NCBI GenBank assembly: GCA_013365365.1
Contig: JABVXU010000021.1
Span: forward strand, 310,001 to 374,000
DNA: 64,000 nucleotides
From: Cruorifilaria tuberocauda
Lineage: Eukaryota > Nematoda > Chromadorea > Rhabditida > Onchocercidae
Direction of reading: 5' to 3'
Of this stretch, positions 30,447 to 44,127 are shown in pieces. The translations under genes and the position numbers were made by a program. Position 1 is the first letter of the stretch. The number at the start of each line of letters is the position of its first letter. The notes below the pieces were generated by a model. That model worked only from the letters and a program-made list of their open reading frames with translations, was not told the DNA's origin and did no database searches.

Positions 30447-33400
30447 TCTCGCGATCACTCTTTTCTTTATTTGATATTATGAGGAATGAAGCAAGATGAG
30501 ATATTTCACGAAATGTGAGAAGTAATGCTAACACGCATCCTTACACGTTATCCAATAGGTGGCGTGTCTTCTGCGTCGCTGTTTCACGCGTCATTGAGAG
30601 GGAAATGATGTGTAAGTAAGGAAGCGTAAATGAATATGAATTCCTGTGTAAGCGTGAAGATCATAATGACGCGTTTAGATGAGAATATCAGTGAGTCACG
30701 TTGGGATGATGGCGGAAAAGTAGAAGAGGAGGAGAGAGATATCTGTTTAGATTTCTTGCTAACTGATCAGGCGAGGAGAACAGGGGTAGGATGAAGAATC
30801 GAAGAGAGAAGAGCTGTGTTGTTATTGTACTGCGGCTATCATCGATGCACCCCGTTCCATTACTTATCAGTAAGTTGAAATGAATCGATAGGAAGTGCAC
30901 TCTTTCACTGATTTGTTGCTCGTTTCATCGAGCACACATCAATTCACAACACCTGTACAGGTGATGATGCACGCTGAACCGTTCACGTCAATAACACCCT
31001 CACTTCCTGCCGGTATCAACGAATTTCGCTTCATCTCCCACTTCCCATTATCTAGACCTTCCAGACAATCTCTTATTGATTAATTAACTTAAAATTCGAT
31101 ATCATTGTTGATATGTCAATAACGAAGCGTGTCCACTATCAGTTATTCAGTGAATAAATTTTTACTAACATAAATGGTAATGTTAATATCAGGATAACGG
31201 AACTTAATATCTTTAAAAGCGGAATAAACAAAATAAATTATGCATTTGAAACTTAATTTTGCTCTCTCATACTTTCTCCATAAAAGATAATATTGTCAAC
31301 CTATAACCTGCTTTCACAGGAATGTTAACGGAATCATAGGATTCTTAACTGTCAAATTTACTGAAATCTGTCTAATTTAGTGCTTATTAGAAATGAATTA
31401 GTGAAGTCACTTATAGCATAATCAACAGCTACCGATCAGTGAGATACAGCAACTGCCTAATTCAGCGCAGCATATCTTTCTGTTGCTTCGTGTGCTCCTC
31501 CGCATTCATTCTGACTCTGAAAATTTTCTTCCGGATTTATTGTAATACCTGAGACTTTTATGTATCTTTACTATGGATTCTTTTTGATGATTAAAAATTA
31601 TTAAGGGAAGACAGTTACAAAAAATGTCTTCAAACTAGTATTTAAAAGGCATGAAAGCTAGGTTTACGTTTAAACTTTGATCTCTGTTCTACCTGCCTCA
31701 CTAAAATGAAAGTCTGGTAGGCAAGATTTGCCTCTTAACTCGCTTAACTTGCATACTGATAAAATAACCTTCACTGATCCTTGTACTATCACTGAGCAAT
31801 AAAATTGTCGATAATGGTTGCGTGCTAATAATTTCTTGTTTCGTGCCATGTTGTGAGGAAGATATCGACTTAAATATATTTTCAGAAATGTAACACACAG
31901 TATCAGTATTCACCTGATATGCAGATGTACATGCTGATAAATGGGTTACTAAAGTTATGTTCAGAGTCTGATAAATAACTAGACGAGCAAAGCGCGTTCA
32001 GGCAATAATTAATTCTGTTAAAAATAAGACTACGGATGATTTAACAGTGCCTTGTTGTTTATACCTGTACATGTAATTTTGTCATCAATTATATAATTTC
32101 GGTTTCATCAATTATATAAAATCACAAATTTTGATGTTACCTTAAATAGCTTTAATATCTATCTCTCTCAATTCTTTTTAATAAAAACTGACAGCAACTT
32201 CGGTTTGGATGTAATTTTCCTCTTTCACAAGAATCGATTCAACCTTTCAGATGATAAATTATTTTCTGATTTCTTTATAACTTCTTCGCGTCGATTCATA
32301 TCTTAAAAACAAAATACATAATATTAAACATTGAATTTATTTATGTAATAAGGGATGACAGATGTACAACTTCAATTGGAAGATTATGTTGTGGAAGAGC
32401 TAATTTTGAACAGTCCAGCCTGAAATTACATGTTAATATCTTATAGAATTGCTTCAATTTCCACCCTTTGTTTTTTCCTTTTAATATTTAAATTTTCTTT
32501 GATTTTTTCTTGAAAAACTTTTTGATTTTGAGCATTTAAATAAGGTATAACTTTTTGGAAGGCAAGGTCGTACAAAAGTGGGAAAATCGAATTTCAAATG
32601 AATGGAACATTTGTTCAATTAAAAAAAATTTATTTCAAATTATGATAAGAGATTGCTCTAATTTATGTTAAAATACACATAATACCAAAATAGATGACAT
32701 ATTGATCAAAGCTTTGCATGGATTTGTTTGAAATTTTTGAGATTGAATTTTGAAAGATGGAAAGGAGAACTTGGAATTCACGTTAAAAAGAAAGTAGGAA
32801 TTTATAAAGTTACCCCCAAGGAAGTATTATGTGTAAATGCTTAATTAAAATTGAGTTCAGCAATTCTATGTGCAGCTTTTAAAAAGTTAAATAAAATATT
32901 GAAGATTTAAATGAATCATTTATTACTATTAATGGATAATCGCTTTTTCAATGCAAAAACAATGATATCGAAGTAATAGAAACTTGAGATAAACGAGATT
33001 TTGAAATTCTTTTCTAATTTATTTCCAATTTGCTATGAGAAGATTGTAAATTGTACAAATCAAATTTCAAATGCAACGACAATTAAGAAAAATATCTTTT
33101 TAAAAAAGAACTGTGATTAGAGGAATGAAAAATTTTGCTTTCATAGAATGATACATTTTGGATTGATCTTATTATAAACTAACTGATAAAGGATTGAATG
33201 AAAAATGTTTTTTAAAAATAGCAACAGTCTTTTCTCTGTTCACTTTCTGAAGATTTACAAATATCTAACGGAAATGAAAAATGTTAAAAACTGCGAAATT
33301 CTATGGGAGTATAAACAACGATGATTGATCAGATGATACTGAGATGAACTGAACATTGAAATGATTTTCGCTATCAGTTGTCTCGGCTGCAATCTTGAAT

Positions 33401-36400
33401 GAATGCAGGAAAATGTATTCTCCATATATGAGCAAATATAGATTGAACTGATCAGATAGTTTAAACAAAAACGAAAATGTTGTAACAGGCAAAAACTTCT
33501 TGACGGCAAAGAATAAAATTGATATAGCAGAGAAGTCACAGATTGCTATCTATTGTCATGTCAGGTATTTTGATAGACTTATTGTAAAATTTTAGAAAGA
33601 TGAAACATGATATAGTGAGATAGTTAATAAATAATCTGTGATATGGAAAGTCTTACATATTAATATTTGAGTTTTTAATTAATTAATTACCGTTGCAGTA
33701 AAATCTTTTAGATAGCATTCTTCTTGCTTGGATCATTTTTTTCATAATATCAGCCATTAAAATATATTTTGACGAAGAACAAAATCTATTCTAACTTGAT
33801 AAAACTGATCTCTGACAACAACCGCATCCATTTTTGTCAACCACCAAACCGCAACCACCACCGTCTATTTCAATTATTATGAATTTATGACCCACTCTTA
33901 AACCGTCCTCCAAAATCCTGTAAGTTCTCATGGAAAGGGAAACCATTACATAAAGGATTTAATAATATATTTAATTATTTGATAAATAGATACTTTTCAA
34001 TTAAATAAGGATAAATTTCAATATTAAACAATAATTTAAAATAAATTTAAAATTTTTTAAATGAAATTAAAGAATTAAAAAATTCATCCAATCATTATGA
34101 GTGTTCAACAAAATGGTGATAAAATATAGAACCTACCAATGGATTATTTCTTCTTGAAGATCCGATTTTGAACGGTTTTGAAACGATCAACCAGGTGAAA
34201 CGACTTTAATGACAGCTTAATGGAGCTCATTCTTTGATTTTCAGAATACTTCACTTTTTCTCCAACATTTCCGTATAAAATCTTTGGAAAAAATTTATCA
34301 AAATTAAATAGTTACAGAGATTAAATTACAATTTCTGCTCACATTCATACTAACATTTCCTGCCTAAAAACCTTAAAACTAATTAATTCATATCTTTTTA
34401 ATTCACACTCAAGTCATACTGATCCTTGATACAACTAAATTTTGTTTATTTTTATTCCTGATCGTTGATTATCAAAATTTCTACCGTAGCGGTAATTTCA
34501 GTTATAAATCAATTATTTCTCTTTTCAGCCTAATTGAACTTTTAAAAGCAAAATTTCCGGAGTTGAATATTTAATATTTATTCGAATTCACAATTGCTAG
34601 TCAAATGTTAAACTATAATCATCAACTGTTTTTAAATTAAAATGACTGATTATTAGTACTACTTTGTAAGGATATCAAAAACGAATCATATGAATCAAAT
34701 ATCGATAAAATAGACAAAATGAAAACATAATTATGTTTGATGTTGTTAAATGAGAGTAAAAATTCTAGATTATCGGTTTCGTCAATATTTGTAAATAATA
34801 GAATCATCGATTACGATTTTCTATTGGAAGGCAGATTAAAGACCGTGAAAAAATGATACGATTGTTAATTGACATTTCTTTTAGAAAGGAAGGATAAATT
34901 TGATTTACGTGTTGAACGTACTGCGACAAAATTAAGAAAGACAAACGCTGTTTTGCATGACCAAGAAATAGTTCGGTAAACAATGAAAGAAGAAAATAAA
35001 TTAAGGAATATAACCAAACTTTAATCAATGGGAAAAATTCGTATTGAACGAATAATTTGCATTACATAAGTGAATTAATTAACCAAAAACTTAGTAAAAT
35101 TAATTAGCCAAAAGTTAAGTGCAATATTTTTAGAAAACTTTCTATACATTTTGTAATATCATCAAAATTGTTTTCATTAAATCTGAGAGATTAAATTGTT
35201 AAGCGGCGACACTAAAAATATACATAAATTTGTGGTTTATTTGTTATCGATGAATTTTTTTTGGTAAGTTTAGAGATGAAATAATTTGAGAGGAAAGCTT
35301 CAAATTTTCAAGTAACATTTTAAAGACTTCCATTCTTCTCTTTTTTCATTAATGTTTCATTTCTAAATTATTTTCAAAATTATATCGTTTTTTTCAAATA
35401 ATCATCTCATAAGTAAATATTGTAGAATGATTACCTATTAAATGATTATTCTATCAAAAAAAACTTCCTTTTAGTGTCAGCAATTCAGTATTTCATTTAA
35501 TTTCAAAATAGAAAATTATCATCAAATGTTAGGAATGATTTCTAGAGAGAAAAGAATAGTTAAATATGTCTTTTAATATAATCACTTCGCTATCTTCAGT
35601 GATGCGCAAATGTCCGTATCGCTGTATCACTCATTCACCAAGAGGTTTTGTTGACATCGTTGGTTTTGTTGTCATGGTTGTAAATGGCGCACATCACATC
35701 GGAATATTGATTTTAACTCTTTACTTTCCATATTCAGTTTTTTAAATGTTAATTTCTAATTTTGTAATAATCGTTGAGTAGAGAAGTTGTAAATTTTATT
35801 GCAGAAAATTGTCATCCAATTTTTTTAAACTAATATGAGCCTTACTTCCTTTTTAATCAACGAATTAATCATCTGATCAATTACTGAAAATGCGAAAAGA
35901 AATACATTGTATGCCAGGTGGAAATTCCACAGTGTTGCAAATATTTGGTTCATTAATTTCATTCGACTTCATTTTTAACTTTTTGGAAATATTCGGTGAG
36001 AATTCATTTTCAACAAGTCAAATTTTTCCCTCTAAAATTAACTTAAGCAACTTATTTTTATCTGATAATCGCTATTTTACTAATTTACTGTAACAATAGT
36101 TGTTTTACTATTTTGCCGTAATCATCACCATATTACTATAATTTCAGTGAAAAGTACGATTACGGTAGACGAAGATTACAATAAGACAAAAATCATTTCT
36201 AGATTTTATTACCGTTGCGCATTTCTTAGGTCTTCTCTAATTAATTTATCTTAGGTCAAATAATCTTTTTCCACTGTTTTTGTCTTTTGACGTCTTTAAT
36301 TCTTTTGTCTTTTAATAATTTTTGGTGACCGACTTAGTCATTTCTGTTTCTTTTTGAATAGTTAAATTCAATTAAATCTGAATTCAACTGACTGACTGTA

Positions 36401-39400
36401 CAAAAGACATATTACATTTTAGGGTGATATTAATGAAAAGAAATTTTTTCCATACAATCACCTATATTTGTGCAATATTTCACTTTTATGTGAAATATTA
36501 GCTTTAATCGATCTTATCCTTTTTAATTTTTGTCTATCACTCTTCTTTTCTCGGCAAATTATGTTATGTCTCTATTGCTTATCAAAAAAATCAGCGATCA
36601 GTTTTTCTGAGGACAAATGATGTTATCAACTTATGTAAAAATTCAAATTTTGAAAGTTTCAAAAAAATCATTCTTTTTATTGTAAATTATTTAATTCGAC
36701 GACTAATTGATTTTATTGGCATTGGAAATGTGCGCAATTGGCATTCTTGCGGAGCGCTTGACGATGAATAAACAACAGCGCCATTTTCTTGTTGCAATTT
36801 TGTTTTTTTTCAGAGATTTATGCAAACATATTGAACAGTTTGTTTGCTTTCTTCGAAAAGTTTTTCATTTTTTCTTTTTTATCGATAGAACAATGATGAA
36901 AATTTTTCAAATTTAACGAAATTATCAGAAAAGCACCTAAATGATTGAATCTTTTTTGAATCTAATTCAGACTTGATAAGACTTAATAATTTTTTTTCAA
37001 AATTTGAAATTTGCAAAATTTTCAAAATGTAAAGCTAGTAAATCCAATAAGTCTTAGCCAGTAAATCTTTCTTATTTACTAAACTTGCTGATTTTTTAAT
37101 TGTTTTTAATTTATATGTTATTATTTACTTGTTTAATCTTTTATCGTTTGTTCGTTTCCGTTTCCGAAATCGGCTAACTGTAAAATGTTTCATTCATGTG
37201 ATACGGTAAGTACAATGCATAGAAGTTTGTTTACATTAGGGTTAAATATTAAAGTATAAGAGCACTGCTATCCTTTTTGTTTATTTAACTGATTGACTGC
37301 AATGAATTGGTTAAGAAAGTAATCGATAACGGAAGTCAATCTTTGCCATATTGCAAACTTTAATTGTGTAGGACCTTTGACCTCTTCCTTTCTTGTCAGC
37401 ATTATAGATAAAATGCAATGCTAAATTTTCTCAGATAATTCATTATTTAAAGCGAACGTTTATAGCCCACATTAACGCATGACAACGGATGCTGCATTTC
37501 CATCCCGTCTTTAGGATGAAGTGAAATTCAAAACCTCTTTTTTCTACCGTATTTCCCGTAGATTGTTTTAAGGTTAATCAGTTCTCGTTTTCTTCACTCG
37601 AAAAAAAGATTTGTATTTGTTTACCGTTGTGAGATTTTTTAAGCTTTCAACCTAAACTCTAGCATCTGAGACTTATTAGTTTGATTAGTGAAAGATAAAA
37701 GGAATTAATTAATATATTTTTACAATTTATAAAAATTAGAAAAACTTTAAGATTTTGCACCAATATATTGAGTAATTTTATTAATTAAAATTTGGTTCCA
37801 TACTCATTTTATAGTGGTGAAATTAAACACAGGAGTGGCGTAAACTTTCAGTTTTTATTCTTAAACTAACAAAATTTATTTGAATGTATAAATAAATATA
37901 CAAGTTGGAATACTGCCATATTTTGATGTTTATGCAGTATACTCCATTATATTTTAAGATTTTTCTATGTAAAATTTCAATCTCGAAACTTTCTCGAATA
38001 AATAAATGTAATTAAATATTTTTGAAATTCCGATCATACGATTGAACTTTTTATTCGTTATTTTGTCATTAAAATAGCTATTGTTATTACCATTATTATT
38101 GTATTAACATTATTATTGTTAATTTTCAGTTATACTGAACAGAAAATTTCTTCCTTCAAGAATTGACAAATAGCTTCTTAAATTCATTTTCAGTTGCATA
38201 CTTGTGAATGGAGTAATTGGTTATTTCATGCCAACAATTCATTCTTTTCCTTTCTATCTAAAAATTTCAAGACGATTTGACTTATAACAGACTTGAACAG
38301 TTCCCAGATGGCATCTAATCACGTTTTGATTACTGATAAACCCAAAACTTGAGTTGAGGAGAAAAGTCGAGTAATTCTTTCAAGAAATTATGAAGCAGGA
38401 TTCCTATGCGACTTCCTATGCATGATAAATGGAAATATTATTAATGAAAGTTAGAACACTGTTACTTTGACGAAAATTGGAAAAGATTTGAATTTCCGTA
38501 TTTATTCAAATTTTAATTCGAAAATTCAACTTAAATTTTTGCTTCTGCTTTGCATTTTCAAGCTTATTCAAAGTAATATTTGAAAACATAAATAAATTTA
38601 TTTTTTGAACCAAAAATTTATTTCTGTCAAAATATATCAGTGTCTGAAATAATTTTATCAACAATTTTTCAGTCAAATAAAAGTGAGGTGTACGACGGCC
38701 AGAAGCTTTATTTTAGCTCAGGGAAAAAACAACCGATCGGTGGGTTCGTTCATTCGCTCCGCCACAGATATTTGCATGAATATGTCGATGGTTGGTTGAT
38801 AAAAGCGAAGAAAAGCAATGTTAGCGCGTTGTTTCCTCGCTGATAATATGAAAAAAGGTTTTCAATCCGTCTGCCGTCGACACCTTTTTGCATTTTCCAC
38901 ATTCCAAACATCTTTTGTCTCTTTTCCTGATATTTCTTTAGCTTTATTGACCGAGTGGCCTTTAGTAATACATTGATTAAGAGCGTTTTTGTCGCCTTTC
39001 TTCTTCAATTCTCGATTTACCGCACCATACAAGTTCAGTGCTCGTCCTAAGCAATCGTTCTCTTACATGAGTTCTATAATTAATTTCTAATTTAACCGCT
39101 CTGCTTGCTATATGTTTAGCTTAATTTTTTCCTTATTCACGACTTGAATTTATAATTATCTATCTTCCATCTTTATTTCAGTTCACTGAATCAAATTCGA
39201 AAATTTTCAAATTTAAATTAATCGATGATGTGATCGATGATAGATGTCTATAATGTGAAAAAAATTAACAAATTTAAGCTATCCGTGCTATAAAATAATT
39301 AATCGTTTTTATTTCAAATATTCTGATCCTTCAATTGAAAAGCTTGCCTGACATCTTAATATAAATAATTTTATTCGCAACTGATACATTAGCAATGAAA

Positions 39401-42400
39401 TTTTCTTTCCTTTCTCGCAGCTTTCATTATTTTTGCTATATTTTCGATAACATTTCAATAATTTAACAACCGTTAATGTGAAAGAGTGTATTTCTTATTT
39501 TAATCAATTATGGTAATCACAGTAACATTTCTGAATGCTGCAACTGAAATGTAAACATCTCAATTGCTTTAGAATTGTCACTGTTTATCAAGAAATCATC
39601 TAGAAATGTTCGTGATAAAATTATAGAATTGCAATTGTATCTATGCGAGGTTTCATTATACAAAAATGCTTTTTTTCTTTGTTGCACTTTGAAATGTGAA
39701 TTTAGCCTTCTTCAGTTCTACTTAAAATCGAGCATCAACTGAAACTGTAGATATTTCCATTGGATCACATATGCATCATCTGAATGTTATACTCTTAATA
39801 ACAGAAATTGGAGTTGTGCATATTGATTACTGAAGACAGATGAAATAATTTTAAAAATTTAGAATTAAAAAATAAATTTAAAATTAAAAAAAATGCCTCT
39901 AAATAATTTCAAAAATTAGTGATGGAAAATACAAAAATGATATTTGAAATCAGCGAAAGATATTACATACAATATCAGTTTATATCTCTTCACAGTTCCT
40001 AATATGATAAATAGAAAGGGTCATTACCATTGATGATATTTCATTAGTGTAATGTTATCATGCATTTGAATTGATTCACCAGTACCAATCCGTCTTCATT
40101 CCCACATGTCACTGATAACTGCGCTATCATTCCATAATTATTGCACATATTAGTTGAATAGATAGAGAGTAACGTAAGTTGAATGATTTCAATGTAAAAT
40201 TCAAATCTTTATTGATTAGAGCAAAATTAATAAAAAAGAATTATGTATTATTCGTATACCAATATCGGGATTTAATGCATTAGCACTCAACATTAGCTTC
40301 CGTTAGAAAGAGTCTAACTTGGCTTTCCTTAGCTCGTTTATACATCGGCTTCTTTATAGCTTGGCATTCAAACTATGCCAGAAAAATTATTTTCTATCAC
40401 CTTATTGCCAAGGCAAATGAAGAATCCATCGATGATTTTCTTCGATGACCCATCGACGGTTTTCTTTTTCCTTTTCTGCAGATTTTTGTTAAAAATCCCC
40501 GAACAAACAGTCTTTTGATTTCGCATTTCTCGTTTCTTACCATATTAAAAATTTTATTAAATTGTTGCTAAATAAGCATAGTTGTGCTAAAAGAAAAAAG
40601 TATACGTGAAATGCGTATAGTTAAGATTTATTTTAAACCAAAACTCAGATTTTAACCAAAACTTTCTAATTCTTTGTCTTCCGTCCACTATCGTCCACTA
40701 AATAATTTAATCGTATTGCAAAGATTCTGAAAAAATTTAAATTTCCAACATTTAAGAGTTTGTTAATCACAAATAACATAACTTCCGATATTTTATTCAA
40801 AAATTTCCGTCTCAAATCTCTCAATATATTTTTTGACTTAAGATTTCCAAAACTTGGAAACAAAATGTAACAAAAAACCGAATTCTCTGTTTGTAATTTT
40901 TTAAATCTTTTGGAAATACTTTAAAAATGGTATTTGAGAATATCTCAACACTGGAAAATTTGGAATTGCTATCCAGTTTTGCAATTCCGAAAATCACTAA
41001 TATTTTACCTGAAGCTTCTCTTGCTGATACAATACCCTTCGAAATTTTAACCTTCAAGCCATTTAGTTGTATTCTACTTTTCTCACTCATAATCATTATT
41101 TTTGCATCCCAATTTCAACACCTACGAATTTGAACAATTAAAAAATAGAAATTGCTTTTGCTATTTCCAAAGCTCTATAAAGGAGATAAAGCGCTTTTCA
41201 CTGCATTGAATATTAAAAACGCAGAGGTCAAAGTTTGCTCCTTATACTTTGACCCATGTTTTCTCGTTATGTTTGTCAAGAAATTTATCATAATTGGGCA
41301 ATGATGCCATCATCGTTTAATTATTCTTTTTTTAATTATTCAACGCACTTTTCACTTTTCTGTTGCTCTCATTTCCTCATTTTTAAATTCAAAAATATTC
41401 AACTGAATAATGCATGGCTTATCTGTTGAAGATATCGGACGAATGAAATGAAAGGAAAAGTAACGGTCCATTTTGGTAATATCGGAGTGGTTGTTCCGTG
41501 TTATGATTATATGACTGTTAATGACCTCATTAAAGCTTCGATTTTGCGATACAAAAAAGCTGTCGGATATGTAAGTTTTCAACTTCCATCTTATTTAATC
41601 ATTTAATTGCATATGTTTTTAAACAATCGACGAAGTTAGTAAGAAGAAGTTTGAATTAGATACTGAAATTGTACTTATTTCTGAATTAATTAATTATATT
41701 CAAACTTCTGTAAGTATCATAATTTGCAATTGGCAGTGTACGTTGAATACAGTGCTCAGATACCGATAGCTACCTGTGTAATTAATGCTTTGTAAGTGTT
41801 TCACTTATGTTTCTAATTCTAGAAATCGTTCTCTTCGCTCCCTTCTCTATGGAAGATATTATGAATCTAGGCTGTACCGAAAAGTTACTAAGAAATTGAA
41901 AAATTTTTTTCTGTTGAAAAATTTTCTGCACTCTACATGGCACTATTTTAAAAATGATTTAAAATTTTAATAATCCGTTGGATGTGAGATGATGAAAAGG
42001 TAACTCTCAGTAGGGGAGAAAAAGAAAAACTTTACTATAAAGCACACATAGTGTGGTCGATATTCGATGATCTAGAAACGTTGTGAGAAAACTGTGGAAA
42101 GGTCATTTTTAAATTTATGAAAGAAAGAGTTTCTTTTTCATATCTGATATACCTATTAATCCATTCTTCAACAGTTCAATACTGTCACTCATGATTTTTA
42201 AAGCAATTTATATCAATAGTGTGAATAATGAGATTACATTATTTAAATTGCTTATTTTCAATCAAATTAGTTATTTACTGTCATTCGATGGATTTATTGA
42301 TTTTATGACAATTTGTAATTCTAATATGATTCGTCTCACTTCTCAACAGTCAATAATTATGCTGCTTATATCAGTATCAAAACTTTATCAAACGCTAATA

Positions 42401-44127
42401 ATTTCGAGTTACTTTTATTTTGTTTATCGCTTCCATATTCATCGCACATGAATACAGGAAAGGTTAACTATTGACAGATAGACAGGTCAGGGAGTTCATA
42501 TTTTGCAAACAATGTAACCTTTATTTGATAATTGAAAAGTATTAGAATCGAATACTTTGAGGTCATCAGTATGTGTTGTTCCTTGGGAGTCCCAGCTGTA
42601 CATTTGACCTCTGTGTAGGTCCGTTGAAGAGAATGTTTGACATCGAGACATAGAAGATCTAATAACACGAGAAATTTGGGTGGAAGCGAAAGGAGTAGAT
42701 ACTATTTCATGACATCTCAGACAATCAACTCGGTGCCACGGGAATTTTTTTCCTTCGCATAATTGTCCGTAATTATATTGCACAGGTAAGTGGGCATAGT
42801 GTGCATGTATAGGTCTGTATGCAGGTAAATGTGTCTGTCCGTCTGTCTGTCTGTGATGATGCAGGTGAGGCGATCGAAGGGAGAGTCTGCTCTTTCATGT
42901 CCCGTCTGTATGGCATCGATCACCACCGCGTCACGGGTGTTGGGAATGGAAATTGAGGCGATCGATTGATCATCGGTAGGATATCTATTCTCGAGATAAT
43001 CTCTGCTTATCCACCGTTTATTTTTAGTGCACACACAAACTTTCACCTTCTACGCGTCTTCACAATGATCATTTTTGCTTGCATACTTTTTGTAAGCAAT
43101 GCTATCTCATCGAATTACCGCAGTTCAGCCGATATTCAGAAATGTTCTCGACTCACAGCACAAATTCTCCCCGCTGTAGGTAAATTCAGTTGAAATTACT
43201 ATCTAATCACTCTATCGGATCACTCGGTGGCCAGTTTCTCTGAAAAAAGCCTTTCTCATTCTGGATTTCTAATAAATATATTATAACACGAGATTGGGCG
43301 CAAGCGATTTCTAATATGAAAATAGTAGATAATAGCGCCGAGAATTTATTAGTGCGTATTTGTGTAAAATGAAAAAAATTTTATCCAAATTTAATGATCG
43401 ATTCAAATTTCAATTATTGTAATGACTCTCTCTATTTGTCTTGAGATATTAATATTACTAAATAATAATTGTCATATTTTGCAAATTAGACTGTTGACAA
43501 AAGAAAAAGCTTGCTGATTTAGAGAAAATATCTGTTAGGAAGCATAAAATTGTAAATTATATAATTTATATAATATATTATCAGAATTATATAATTTCTG
43601 CCAAAAATACTTCATTAAGGGGGGAAGATAGCATAGTTAGATTCACTGAAGATAGCACGTGATATCGACACGTAGTGCATGTACATTCATACTTTTCGGA
43701 ATATCAGTTTTTCTTGCAAAATGAGATAGCCATATTATATCATTGGTGATGTTAAATGAACGTATTGAACGTGCAGAAATAGCATTTCTTTTTCCGACTG
43801 TATTTCTGACTTTGGTTATCATAAAAGATCCTAATGATCAATTCCTTTTTGTTGATATTTGCAATGATGATAAACAAGCATTGCTGCTGTATATCTAATG
43901 ATCACTTTACATCACTGTTCACTTGACAGACGTATGCATTGTAAACTGTTATCTCTCTTATCATTAGTCTATGGTATCATAATCAGGAATGGTTTGGAAA
44001 TGATTATGAAAGAATGATGATTTATCTATTATTCTTCTACTCCTAAAAAGAGGCCTGATTGATTCTTGGAAAAGAAAAGAGCGAGGGAATTTCTCTATTT
44101 TTACCTTCATTATCATTATCACCTCAT
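30447..44127. other. Gene-poor region of about 13.7 kb
   Basis: Long AT-rich stretch. Open frames are short and have no recognisable content. GC-richer islands occur at about 30540-31060, 38690-38840 and 42550-43190. Simple-sequence patches include TTATTA near 38090 and GTCT near 42831. Parts may be 5' introns or regulatory DNA of PAR-3, whose N terminus is incomplete in my model. I see no RNA gene, transposon or coding exon I can support. Confidence 0.45.
42831..42854. repeat. (GTCT)n microsatellite
   Basis: Short, slightly interrupted tetranucleotide run. It explains the Thr/Asp/Arg-repeat open frame on the opposite strand, which I therefore do not call as a gene. Confidence 0.85.

Noticed and set aside
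40666..41133. Several overlapping frames on both strands near 41 kb
   Set aside because: They mirror each other across strands, are Lys/Phe/Ile-rich as expected in AT-rich DNA, and have no motif or splice context.
42717..43046. 109-codon minus-strand frame rich in Asp/Arg/Thr
   Set aside because: The repeat-like part (DRQTDRHIYLHTD) is the translation of the GTCT microsatellite; no family match or splice context was found.
43555..43600. AT-rich palindromic run resembling a hairpin
   Set aside because: Low-complexity A/T sequence of this kind is common throughout the window and gives chance palindromes.
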